Below are positions 54,277 through 62,493 of a stretch of 64,000 bases of DNA, piece by piece. The number at the start of each line of letters is the position of its first letter. The first letter of the stretch is position 1. The position numbers and the translations under genes are program-made. This DNA is from Rhizobium sp. SL86 (lineage in GTDB: Bacteria > Pseudomonadota > Alphaproteobacteria > Rhizobiales > Rhizobiaceae). The stretch spans positions 372,001 through 436,000 of the forward strand of contig NZ_JAPPRJ010000008.1 in the NCBI RefSeq assembly GCF_026672545.1, read 5' to 3'. The notes under the pieces were generated by a model. It saw nothing but the letters and a program-made list of their open reading frames with translations, was not told the DNA's origin and did not search any database.

Positions 54277-55086
54277 TTAATCCGGCAATCTGAAGTTTGA
54301 GATAAGAACCTCTTTCACCTCCTTCGCCCGCCCTTGGCCCTGGATGGAATAGCTGCAGTCCACCTCCTCGATCTCGAACTTCGAGAAGGTTTCGAAGACG
54401 CCTGGAACGGCGTTCAAAGACAGGATGAAGCGGCCTCGAATGCGGCCGAGCACCTCTGCCATCTCGGCGAAATCCTCGCGGCTGAAGACGGCTTTGCCAT
54501 AGTCGTCCTCGCAGCCCCAGTAGGGGGGATCGAGATAGAAGAGCGTCGTCGGCCGGTCGTAGCGTTCGATGAAGGCGCGCCAGCCGAGGTTCTCGATCAC
54601 CACGCCCGATATGCGCTCGTGGATCTCTTCCAGCTGCGGTGCAAGCTTCATGAGGTTGAACCGGCCGCCGTCCATTGTCACGCCAAAATTCTGACCGCGA
54701 ACCTTACCGCCGAATGCCAGGCGCTGGAGGTAGAGGAAGCGCGCCGCGCGCTCCAGGTCCGTCAGTGTGGACGGGTCTGTCCTGGACAGCCGTTCGAACT
54801 CGCGCCGGCTGGTGACCTGGAAGCGGAGGGTGTCCATGAACTGCGGATAGTGCCGCTGCAGGATGCGGAAGAGATTGGCGACCTCGCCATTGATGTCGTT
54901 GATCGCCTCCATCTTCGGCGCCAGCGACCGGCGCAGGAAGATGCCGCCCATTCCCACGAAAGGCTCGCAATAGGCCTCGTGCGGCGTGGCATTGATCCGG
55001 GCGATGATGGTCTTCGCCAGGATGCGCTTGCCCCCGATATAGGCTGCGGCGGGTGTCGCCGGATGAACCGGAGTGAGATTTACCAT
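54277..55086 (-). CDS. dam: Phage DNA adenine methylase (D12/Dam class)
   Basis: A 269-residue N6-adenine methyltransferase. The AdoMet site is AAYIGGKRILAKTII with EPFVGMGGIFLRR, and the catalytic motif is YLDPPYWG (about residues 190-197). Type D12 order of motifs. Phage copies usually protect phage DNA from restriction. Preceded by a 168-base gap with no gene; its neighbours are fibre assembly and the DUF5131 gene. Confidence 0.93.
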   Translation of the reverse strand: MVNLTPVHPATPAAAYIGGKRILAKTIIARINATPHEAYCEPFVGMGGIFLRRSLAPKMEAINDINGEVANLFRILQRHYPQFMDTLRFQVTSRREFERLSRTDPSTLTDLERAARFLYLQRLAFGGKVRGQNFGVTMDGGRFNLMKLAPQLEEIHERISGVVIENLGWRAFIERYDRPTTLFYLDPPYWGCEDDYGKAVFSREDFAEMAEVLGRIRGRFILSLNAVPGVFETFSKFEIEEVDCSYSIQGQGRAKEVKEVLISNFRLPD

Positions 55087-55254
55087 TTCAAGAAGCTCGC
55101 GACTCAGTCACACATGCCCCGCCCTGCAGGGTACGGGTGCGACGGTTATGCATATCGCTGTCGGACGGGACTGGTCGCCAAACTAAGGCCCGTCGCTCGG
55201 AGAGCATGACGCTCCCCGGCCACCCGGCTTATGCCGGGCGGCAATCTGATTGCA

Positions 55255-55830
55255 TCACTGCGGCCACCCGCTTTCGATATCGATGGCGACCAAGCCGTCC
55301 GCGTCTTCAGCAAGAGTGACGGCATCTTTCAGCGAGCGGGCGTGCTGTTTGATGCGCGCATAAAAATCACCGATGGCGGCCGCGAGCAGGATGCCTTCCT
55401 CAGGTGTCGGCAGCGGAATTCTAACGTTCTCGATCGAGATCCAGCCCAGCTGATAGCTTTCCGGCCAGGGCACAACGCCGGACACCGCAAAGCCGGCCGT
55501 GGTCGCCATCGCGGTCAGATCCGCACGGGAGGCGTCGGTCAGAGAGACGTGCAGGCCGCCGGTCGCATAGCCGCCGTTCAGGAGATCGTTCGCCTTGGCG
55601 TCGATCAGCCGGAGCTTGTCGGCCTGCTGGTCTGCAAACGACACGCCGCGTGGGACGGCAACGAGCTCGCCGTCGATCGTCTGCACACTGCCCCCGGCAT
55701 TGAGGACGCCGAGGAATTCCGCATGCTGCGCCTGTGTGATCTCGACGGCATCCTCGGGCCTTGCCTGAGCGTCGATGTAAAACCCCCGGGTCGAGGGTGC
55801 GAAATAGAATTTTGCGGGATCGTTCAACAT
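55255..55830 (-). CDS. Tail fibre assembly-like protein (DUF4376-like C-terminus)
   Basis: A 191-residue protein with an N-terminal region that resembles tail-fibre assembly chaperones (FYFAPSTRGFYIDAQARPED). The C-terminal part QADKLRLIDAKANDLLNGGY resembles DUF4376. It directly follows the tail fibre gene, the usual place of the Mu gpU-type chaperone. Confidence 0.65.
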   Translation of the reverse strand: MLNDPAKFYFAPSTRGFYIDAQARPEDAVEITQAQHAEFLGVLNAGGSVQTIDGELVAVPRGVSFADQQADKLRLIDAKANDLLNGGYATGGLHVSLTDASRADLTAMATTAGFAVSGVVPWPESYQLGWISIENVRIPLPTPEEGILLAAAIGDFYARIKQHARSLKDAVTLAEDADGLVAIDIESGWPQ

Positions 55831-55844
55831 TCCGATTACCTCTG

Positions 55845-57251
55845 TCAGGTCGGACCAAGTGCGATGAAGGAGAAGTTGGCCGAGTGCAGCCGCATCGCCG
55901 AGCCGGTCCAGTTGACCGATCGGATCACCGCCGTGGTGGGCGTGGTGTCACCGGCACCCACGAAGGATGCGTTCGCGGTCGTCCAGGTGCTGGCGCCAAT
56001 ATCCCAGCCGACGGAGACGTAGGGCTGGGCGGAAAACGCCTTCGGAAAGCTGATGAGGGCCGTGCCGTCTGCCGTCCAGCCTGTCCCCCACTGCATGGTC
56101 AGACCACCGGTAAAATCGATGTATCCGTTGCCGGCAATGGCAGATTGCTTGGCGCGCGACGTGTATGCGGTGGCCGGCAGATTTCCTCTCTCGACCTTGG
56201 CGTAGCGGGCATACATCGCCACGGGATCGACCGTATCGAAGAAGACACAGCGCACCCGTGCCGAGACCGCACCGGCCGGCGCAATGCCGGAAACCGCCAT
56301 GCTTTGGCGGCCGGATGCACCGTCATCGAAATCACCTGGAGCGCGCGGCTTCGGTGCAACGTAGGAGATGACCGTGTTCGACGCGTCAGTCCACTCCAGA
56401 TCAAATCCGACCGTGCCGCCAGCGGCCAGCAGGACCGCGTCTCCAGAGACCGTGTAGGTTATGCCGGCGTTGACCGGAAACTTTGGCCACAGAACGACAT
56501 AGGTGCCGCTGGAACCAACGGTCAGAGAGATGGACCGCCCCCAATCATTATCAACGATCTGTCCGTTCCAGGCGCCAACGCCGGACTTGAGGATGTTGAT
56601 ACCAGTCAGGCCATCCTCAAAGCCGCCATTGGGGCAGAGGTTCGGGCGCGGCGGCATGATGGCCGCAATCGCTGCGGACAGTCCGGCCGATGTCACGGCG
56701 CGCAAGACGTCGGCACCTGCAAGTGCCTCGGCGACAGTTGCCAGCTCGACCAGACCTGAGCGGCTTTCTGTCGCCAGCATCTCACCATAACTGCCTCCGA
56801 CTTTCTCAAAGACGCGGCCGTCCGGAATGCTGACGGCGTGGCCGTTTGGCGTGGTCAGATAGGACCAGGATGCGCCTGTCCATTCCGCGATCTTGCCCTC
56901 GTTTCCGGCCCAAATGCCGGTGGCACCAGGGGGAATGAGATAGGCATCGCCCTCGGCCGGCGAACCGGGCGCGCTGGACAGCGAAACGGAGTTGACCGCC
57001 ATCCATCGGCGCGCGCGCGAGCCGCCGTTAAGGCCGAGGATCTTCAGGGCCTGGTAGAGCTGCGACCAGTCGCCGGCGTTGGGGGCGAGGCCCGCTTCGG
57101 AGACGATCCGCAGGATCTCTTCCTGGATGCTGTTCAGCCAGAGTGCCGTCACCTCCGTTCCGAAGATGCCCGTTTCGAGGTCCTCGTCGCGGAAGCCTCT
57201 GCGGCCAGCGCCGATATCAACCGTGCCTGCGCCGTTGACGCGATCCATCAT
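55845..57251 (-). CDS. Phage tail fibre protein
   Basis: A 468-residue protein. The N-terminal baseplate-attachment segment contains EVTALWLNSIQEEILRIV. A short collar-like motif SRSGLVELATVAEALAG (about residues 163-180) follows, then a long beta-rich receptor-binding region ending in FSFIALGPT. The ATG at 57251 overlaps the YmfQ stop (ATGA). The C-terminal part is probably the host-range determinant. Confidence 0.8.
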   Translation of the reverse strand: MMDRVNGAGTVDIGAGRRGFRDEDLETGIFGTEVTALWLNSIQEEILRIVSEAGLAPNAGDWSQLYQALKILGLNGGSRARRWMAVNSVSLSSAPGSPAEGDAYLIPPGATGIWAGNEGKIAEWTGASWSYLTTPNGHAVSIPDGRVFEKVGGSYGEMLATESRSGLVELATVAEALAGADVLRAVTSAGLSAAIAAIMPPRPNLCPNGGFEDGLTGINILKSGVGAWNGQIVDNDWGRSISLTVGSSGTYVVLWPKFPVNAGITYTVSGDAVLLAAGGTVGFDLEWTDASNTVISYVAPKPRAPGDFDDGASGRQSMAVSGIAPAGAVSARVRCVFFDTVDPVAMYARYAKVERGNLPATAYTSRAKQSAIAGNGYIDFTGGLTMQWGTGWTADGTALISFPKAFSAQPYVSVGWDIGASTWTTANASFVGAGDTTPTTAVIRSVNWTGSAMRLHSANFSFIALGPT

Positions 57252-57844
57252 GCCTCTCCGTAATTGAAAACAACGTGTGTGTGGGCGGGCTTCAGGCGCC
57301 GGATCTCGCATTCGATCGACGACAGCTCGAAGGTGCCGAGCCGCTGGCCGGCACGGGACACGCCCGCGCGGAAATTCGTCACGGTGACGAGGCCCGGAAT
57401 GTTGACCCGCCAGGTGAACTGGCAGCCCTCTGGTCGCAGGCGTTGGCCTGCTCGCAAACCTCCCGCCCTGGACGGCCAGAACTCATCGATCGTGATCTCG
57501 ACGCCGAGCGCGCGTGCTAGTGAAATGAAAAAGGGGATCGACTGGCCGCCGCGTGCCGTCCAGCGCTGATGGGCCAACCGCCGACGCTGCTCGATGGTCA
57601 GGGCCGCCTTGTCACGGCCGCAGGGGTCCGGGCCTAAGCACCGCTCAAAATCCGTCAGCAGATTATTGGCGGATCTTGGATCGGTCTCGCGCATCAGCGC
57701 CTCGGCCTGATCTTCCGCTTCCTTCAGTGCAACAGCGACCCCTTCGAGAATGGCGTCAATCAATCCGTCGCGGACGCCGAGCGCCCAGCCTGGCATAATC
57801 TTGCCGATCAGGCTTTGAAGGATATTCGAAACAGTTCTGGCCAT
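57248..57844 (-). CDS. YmfQ/DUF2313 family baseplate protein (Mu gp48-like)
   Basis: A 198-residue protein placed between baseplate J and the tail fibre, as Mu gp48. Family features include the N-terminal amphipathic segment and DPRSANNLLTDFERCLGPDP. It links the baseplate wedge to the fibre. Confidence 0.85.
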   Translation of the reverse strand: MARTVSNILQSLIGKIMPGWALGVRDGLIDAILEGVAVALKEAEDQAEALMRETDPRSANNLLTDFERCLGPDPCGRDKAALTIEQRRRLAHQRWTARGGQSIPFFISLARALGVEITIDEFWPSRAGGLRAGQRLRPEGCQFTWRVNIPGLVTVTNFRAGVSRAGQRLGTFELSSIECEIRRLKPAHTHVVFNYGEA

Positions 57845-57858
57845 GCTTCAAATCCCTC

Positions 57859-59010
57859 TCAATCCAGCCAGGTGATGGCGCCGGCGACCGGGCATGCGGC
57901 CCTGTCGAGCGTGAAGGGTGCGGCTGGCGACGTCAGGTCATGGGCATATTCGCCAGACGATGAGGAGATCGCCTCGGAGATGCGCGAGGGTTCGATCAAG
58001 GCACCGATCGGCGACGTGTTCTGATCATCGTCCTCGTCACCAAGGGTCAGGATGAAGCGCTGATATGCTGCCGAGACCGCCGCCCTTGTGACGGACGTGT
58101 CCGGCCGCAGACGGACCGAAATCGGGATGGCGGCAAGGCTTGCGGCAACCGGGATCGTCCTTGCTGTCACCGGCCTCACACCGGTCTGACTGCCGATCAG
58201 CCCCAGATGCGCGCCAATCGTCTCAAGCTCAGGCGTGGTCGGAGTGCGCGGCGTCCCATCGGCATTGGCAAGCGCAACCACGACCCCAACGGACCCGCGA
58301 CCGATCCAGTCCTCGACGGGCTTCACCGCATAGACATCGGCCACCTCAGCCACCCATGCCGAATAGTCCTGTGCAGCACCGCCCATCGGCGGCGTGCGGA
58401 TGCGGCGCAAATAGGCGACCTGGATCTCGGCCGGCGTTTCCGCATCGGCGCCACCCGAGAACGGATTGGCGACCGAGACGCGGGTCACACCGTCGATTAC
58501 AGCATCCGTTGACAGCACAATGCCGGCGGCCAGGTTGCCCCCGGCACCTGCCGTTACCGCCTCGGCCGAGAGGGTGATCGCGCCACCGCCTGGGATCGTC
58601 CCGCCGGCCGTCGTCACATAGGCCTGCCCATTGCCGGCCGTCAACGGAATGCCGGAGGCCAGGACGGTTCCTGCGGCGCCCTCGAACATCACATCGCCAA
58701 GCGCCTTGATGGCGGCACGACCCTCGACGCCCCAGATGTTCGCATGCCGGAGGATCATCTCCTCATCATCGGCGCTGTCCGGCATGTACTGCCGCCCCCA
58801 CCAGGCCTGATGTTCATGCACGCTGCGGATCTCGCCGGCGATCGGCGACAAAAGATTGGCAATGACACCCTGGGCAGAGCGCACAGCGAGCGAGACCTTG
58901 GCAAGGGTAACGGCAAGGCCACGCGCCTGGGCAAGCGTTAGAATGCGTTGTTCGACGCGCGAGGCCATGCGTCCAAAAATGGTCGAGGCGGTATCGATTG
59001 GCCAGGGCAT
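57859..59010 (-). CDS. Baseplate J/gp47 family protein
   Basis: A 383-residue baseplate wedge protein. Contains the conserved HANIWGVEGRAAIKALGDV and the GGADAETPAEIQVAYLRRIR segment typical of the gpJ family (about residues 185-205). Overlaps the preceding gp46-like gene by one base. Confidence 0.92.
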   Translation of the reverse strand: MPWPIDTASTIFGRMASRVEQRILTLAQARGLAVTLAKVSLAVRSAQGVIANLLSPIAGEIRSVHEHQAWWGRQYMPDSADDEEMILRHANIWGVEGRAAIKALGDVMFEGAAGTVLASGIPLTAGNGQAYVTTAGGTIPGGGAITLSAEAVTAGAGGNLAAGIVLSTDAVIDGVTRVSVANPFSGGADAETPAEIQVAYLRRIRTPPMGGAAQDYSAWVAEVADVYAVKPVEDWIGRGSVGVVVALANADGTPRTPTTPELETIGAHLGLIGSQTGVRPVTARTIPVAASLAAIPISVRLRPDTSVTRAAVSAAYQRFILTLGDEDDDQNTSPIGALIEPSRISEAISSSSGEYAHDLTSPAAPFTLDRAACPVAGAITWLD

Positions 59011-59480
59011 CAGTCCGCCACCCTCTTGGTCAGAGACAGCGTCTCGTCATCCACCTGAATGCGGTAGCCCAGCGTGTGCTCCCGGACCCAATCCACCTCG
59101 ATCGTCGCTGGTTCGCCAGTCTCTTGTTCTACCCAGGCGAAGCCTTCCTGCAGCCAGTATTCGGCGAGTTGGCGGGTTGCCTCGGTTTGTTTTGCCCGGT
59201 CGAGCAGCCACATCTTGCATCCACCGGGCCGACCGATCGGCGAGAGCGCGTCGATGATGCCGCCCCGCCGCTCGGAGAAGCTCGCGGGCGCCAGAAACTG
59301 CGTGCGCCCCTCCGGCAGTTCGTCATCCGGATCGGCGCGCCGATCGAGACCTGCCGTCACCAGCATCGCCGGGACTGGCGACGTATCGAGCACCAGATCG
59401 AAGTCCTCGCCGAGCGAGAGATCGCAACGACGGGTGAGTGGATCAAAGGTGAGGCCAAGGTCGATGAACATGGGCGCCAC
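59010..59480 (-). CDS. Phage gp46-family baseplate protein
   Basis: A 156-residue protein. The pattern LTRRCDLSLGEDFDLVLD at the N-terminus and RRGGIIDALSPIGRPGGCKM with a following LLDRAKQTEATRQLAEY is typical of Mu gp46, a wedge component with gp47. One-base overlap with gp47. Confidence 0.9.
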   Translation of the reverse strand: MAPMFIDLGLTFDPLTRRCDLSLGEDFDLVLDTSPVPAMLVTAGLDRRADPDDELPEGRTQFLAPASFSERRGGIIDALSPIGRPGGCKMWLLDRAKQTEATRQLAEYWLQEGFAWVEQETGEPATIEVDWVREHTLGYRIQVDDETLSLTKRVAD

Positions 59481-59525
59481 GCTATCGCGCGCGCGCGGAC
59501 CTGATCATGCCCGCCGTCGCGGGCG

Positions 59526-60041
59526 CTACTCGATCGGCGGATCGGTCTCTTCGCCGCCGCGCACCACAGCCCCGTGCCGATGCGTCTTGTCGATCCGCAC
59601 GCCATCGTGCCAGATCCCGCCGCCGGTGACGTGAACGCCGGCCGCGTCAACCTTGAACGATACACCGCCGACCGAGATGTCCGCCTCGACGGCAGCCTTC
59701 ACCGCGATCTTGCCGTCAGCGCCGACGATGACCCGATCTCCGGCCTTGTTGGCGACGCCGACGTCGCCCTTCCTCAGTCCGCCCATGCGCTGCGATGGAT
59801 TGGAAGGCGGCAGCACCCACATATCGCCTTCATCGCCACCGATCGCGATCGCCAAACTGATCGCGCCATCGGTGTCCGGCACGCCGACGAGGCCATAAGG
59901 TTGCCAGACTTCGACATTTTTCCGCTCAATGCCGTCCGCCACTTCAACGGTTGCGGTCTGCATCTCGCCGCTATCGTCGATCGACTTGACGGAAACGCGG
60001 CGGATCATGCCTCGCAGCTTGTCGAAGATCTCCTTGCTCAT
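59526..60041 (-). CDS. Baseplate assembly protein V / spike (Mu gp45-like)
   Basis: A 171-residue protein. The N-terminal OB-like domain (DSGEMQTATVEVADGIERK, EVWQPYGLVGVPDTDGAISL) is followed by a beta-helical region ending in GGIWHDGVRIDKTHRHG, the membrane-piercing spike with an HxH metal site. Start overlaps the upstream hub gene by four bases. Confidence 0.9.
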   Translation of the reverse strand: MSKEIFDKLRGMIRRVSVKSIDDSGEMQTATVEVADGIERKNVEVWQPYGLVGVPDTDGAISLAIAIGGDEGDMWVLPPSNPSQRMGGLRKGDVGVANKAGDRVIVGADGKIAVKAAVEADISVGGVSFKVDAAGVHVTGGGIWHDGVRIDKTHRHGAVVRGGEETDPPIE

Positions 60042-61258
60042 AGGGCCTCCGCCGTGCCGTCAAGAGTTGTTGTTGCTGGTGTCTTGCCAGCCTTCTTGCC
60101 CTTCCGATTGGTGCGGCGATTGCCGACCGGCTCCGCATCAAAGGCTTCCGGGCTGCAGACAGTGATGTCGGTAACACAGCCCGAATAGTCCTCGATCCAG
60201 CCGACACGCGAGATCAACAGGTCGCGGTAGACATCGAGATAGGCATCGCTCACCTCGACCAGCTGATTGACGGTCCATAGCTGGCCGCCGACCTCATGGC
60301 CTTTGACGGTCAGTGTGAACTCCTCGCTTTCGCCGCGGGCCGTGCGCATGCGCCGTTCCGCCTCGGCCTGGGTAGAGGTGCCGTCTGCCTGAGAGCGGGC
60401 CAGATGCACGACCGGGCGATGGCGGGTGATCTCGTCATCCACCGCGCGTCCCGTTGCCGCGATGCCACGTCGCTCACGCGTCGTGGCGCTGCCGTCACCG
60501 TCCTGTCGATCCTCGGCGCCGATCGGCTCTGCCGTCGCGTCGAGGCGGGCCTCACCACGGGCTTTCGCCGCGCCTTCCGATTGGCCTCGCACGGTGGTGT
60601 CCGAATGACGGCCGCTGTAATCGAAGGTGCCGCGAGACCGCAATACGTTGCCCGGCAGGGTGAGGGCTGCTGGCGCTCTGGTCTTGCCGGTCTGGGTGAT
60701 GACGATGCCGCCGATGCCATCCGAGAGCACCAGCGCATGGCGGGAGCGCGCACCCTTCTCGATGGCGGAAAAGGCCGTCTCGGCCAGATCGATCGAATAG
60801 CGGGCGAAGGGCTCGCCGGTATCGATCTCGCTGCGGACTGTCAGGCCATAGGGTTTGGCTATCCGTGCGACGGCGTCTTCCAGCTTTACATTGGCATATT
60901 CGGCCTGATCGGCCATTGCGGCGCAATCGATCAAATCATTCGCCACGTCGCGTCCGGAGATGGTAACGCTCGCTTGGCCGTCACCGATGTCCGGCTCCAC
61001 CTTGTCGATCCATCCTTTCAGCACTGTGCGGCGACCGATCTTGATTGTGACGGTTGGCCCCGGCCTGAGCTTCAGGAGAGGGCCGGTAATCGAAAACAGC
61101 GGGGCTGTGGCGAATGGCAGGGATAAGGATGAGCGGGCACCGTCGCGAAAGGTAAAGGAGAATGCGCCGGAAAAATCCTTCAGATCCCGGCTTACCTCAC
61201 AGGAAAGCCACTGATTGTGTTCCGTGCCTTCGATGAAGAAGCGGATGCTTTTTGCCAT
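60038..61258 (-). CDS. Baseplate hub protein (Mu gp44 / gpP-like)
   Basis: A 406-residue protein of the phage late-control D/gp44 hub family. N-terminal SIRFFIEGTEHNQWLSCEVS, TVTIKIGRRTVLKGWIDKVE and VTISGRDVANDLIDCAA (about residues 97-113) are typical. The C-terminus ends in a basic Lys/Arg-rich stretch. One-base overlap with gp43. Confidence 0.88.
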   Translation of the reverse strand: MAKSIRFFIEGTEHNQWLSCEVSRDLKDFSGAFSFTFRDGARSSLSLPFATAPLFSITGPLLKLRPGPTVTIKIGRRTVLKGWIDKVEPDIGDGQASVTISGRDVANDLIDCAAMADQAEYANVKLEDAVARIAKPYGLTVRSEIDTGEPFARYSIDLAETAFSAIEKGARSRHALVLSDGIGGIVITQTGKTRAPAALTLPGNVLRSRGTFDYSGRHSDTTVRGQSEGAAKARGEARLDATAEPIGAEDRQDGDGSATTRERRGIAATGRAVDDEITRHRPVVHLARSQADGTSTQAEAERRMRTARGESEEFTLTVKGHEVGGQLWTVNQLVEVSDAYLDVYRDLLISRVGWIEDYSGCVTDITVCSPEAFDAEPVGNRRTNRKGKKAGKTPATTTLDGTAEAL

Positions 61259-62493
61259 CAGGTCAGCTCCCGAACTTCAATCGAAGCGGTGTCGAGATAG
61301 GAGGGATGGCGCGGACTGTTGCGCGCAACGATATCGGCATAGACCTCCTCCAGGCGCGCCGGATCATTGCCGGCAATGTGTTGCGCCAGAGCCCAGGCGT
61401 CGAGCGGCCGGCCCGGGCGGAACGTCATCACTGCCGGCAGCTCGCCGATGACCTCGTTGAGGTAGGCCATGGCGGCGGCCGTGGCATCGTTTGCCGCACG
61501 GATCAGCACGCTGGTCTCGGCCTGAAGGCTGGTTTCGCCGATCTCTTCCAGCTGCTCGACCAGACGACCGGCGCGATCCGAAACTGCAGCACGAACGGTC
61601 AGCGCCTCCTGGCTGCTGGCATATTCCGCGTAAGGGATCTGCCAGCCGCCAGAGCCAAGCACATGAGCGGCCATGCCAACGAGCAGGACTTTGTCGGCAA
61701 GTGCCGGCGCCGCGTTCGCCTCGGTCAGGAGCCGATCGGAAAGCAGCATGCCGATCTCTGTGAGGCTTTGCGGCGACGGGCCGCTTTGTGCCGCGATAGC
61801 GGGTGCGACGGCTGGTTCCTCTGTCACCACTTGCAGGACCGCCGTTGCCGTCAGCCACCATGTGTCGAGCGCCGCCGGTGTTTCCGGCGCCGAGGCTGCA
61901 AGGCCGGCACGCATGGTGCTGACGGCCGAGACCGAACCGCGCGGTGTCTGAAGCGACGATAGGGTCGAGGTGGCAATCCGGCTCGACCGGCGCACCGATG
62001 CGGCAACAGAGTTTGATCGAACAGCCGCGATCAGTGACGATGTCGCACCGATCATGGAGGAGAGAGCCGACAGGAGAGCGGAAAATCCGCCGGCAGACAG
62101 CGAGCCGAACGAGACACCGCGCCGCTTGAACCGGGCGCTGATGCGCACCATGCGCAGCTCGCGCGATGAGAACGATATCCGCGCCGGTTCCTCCAGGATG
62201 ACCGACATGGGGCCAAGCCAGGGATGGATCAGCAGCCCGGCGCCAGGCGTTTCGAAGACGGCTTGAAGGCGCTTTGCCTTTGCACGGTAATCATCGGCCA
62301 GGATGAAGGCCTCAATGCTGACGATCGAGGGGAGCACCCCGAAATCGTCATACGCCGCCTGATCGACGCCGGGGAACAGGTATTCCAGGACACGACGGCC
62401 GACCTCGGAGGATGTGTCGACGATCGCGATCTCGATGCCGCGATATCGGCCAGGAAAGCAACCAGGCAGCGCATTGAGGCTGTCGAGGATCAT
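61258..62493 (-). CDS. DNA circularization N-terminal domain protein (Mu gp43-like)
   Basis: A 411-residue tail protein. The N-terminal domain has GCFPGRYRGIEIAIVDTSSE and GRRVLEYLFPGVDQAAYDD, and PWLGPMSVILEEPARISFSS follows. It occupies the place of Mu gpN/gp43 between tape measure and hub. The domain name is historical; the role is in tail/baseplate assembly. Confidence 0.87.
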   Translation of the reverse strand: MILDSLNALPGCFPGRYRGIEIAIVDTSSEVGRRVLEYLFPGVDQAAYDDFGVLPSIVSIEAFILADDYRAKAKRLQAVFETPGAGLLIHPWLGPMSVILEEPARISFSSRELRMVRISARFKRRGVSFGSLSAGGFSALLSALSSMIGATSSLIAAVRSNSVAASVRRSSRIATSTLSSLQTPRGSVSAVSTMRAGLAASAPETPAALDTWWLTATAVLQVVTEEPAVAPAIAAQSGPSPQSLTEIGMLLSDRLLTEANAAPALADKVLLVGMAAHVLGSGGWQIPYAEYASSQEALTVRAAVSDRAGRLVEQLEEIGETSLQAETSVLIRAANDATAAAMAYLNEVIGELPAVMTFRPGRPLDAWALAQHIAGNDPARLEEVYADIVARNSPRHPSYLDTASIEVRELT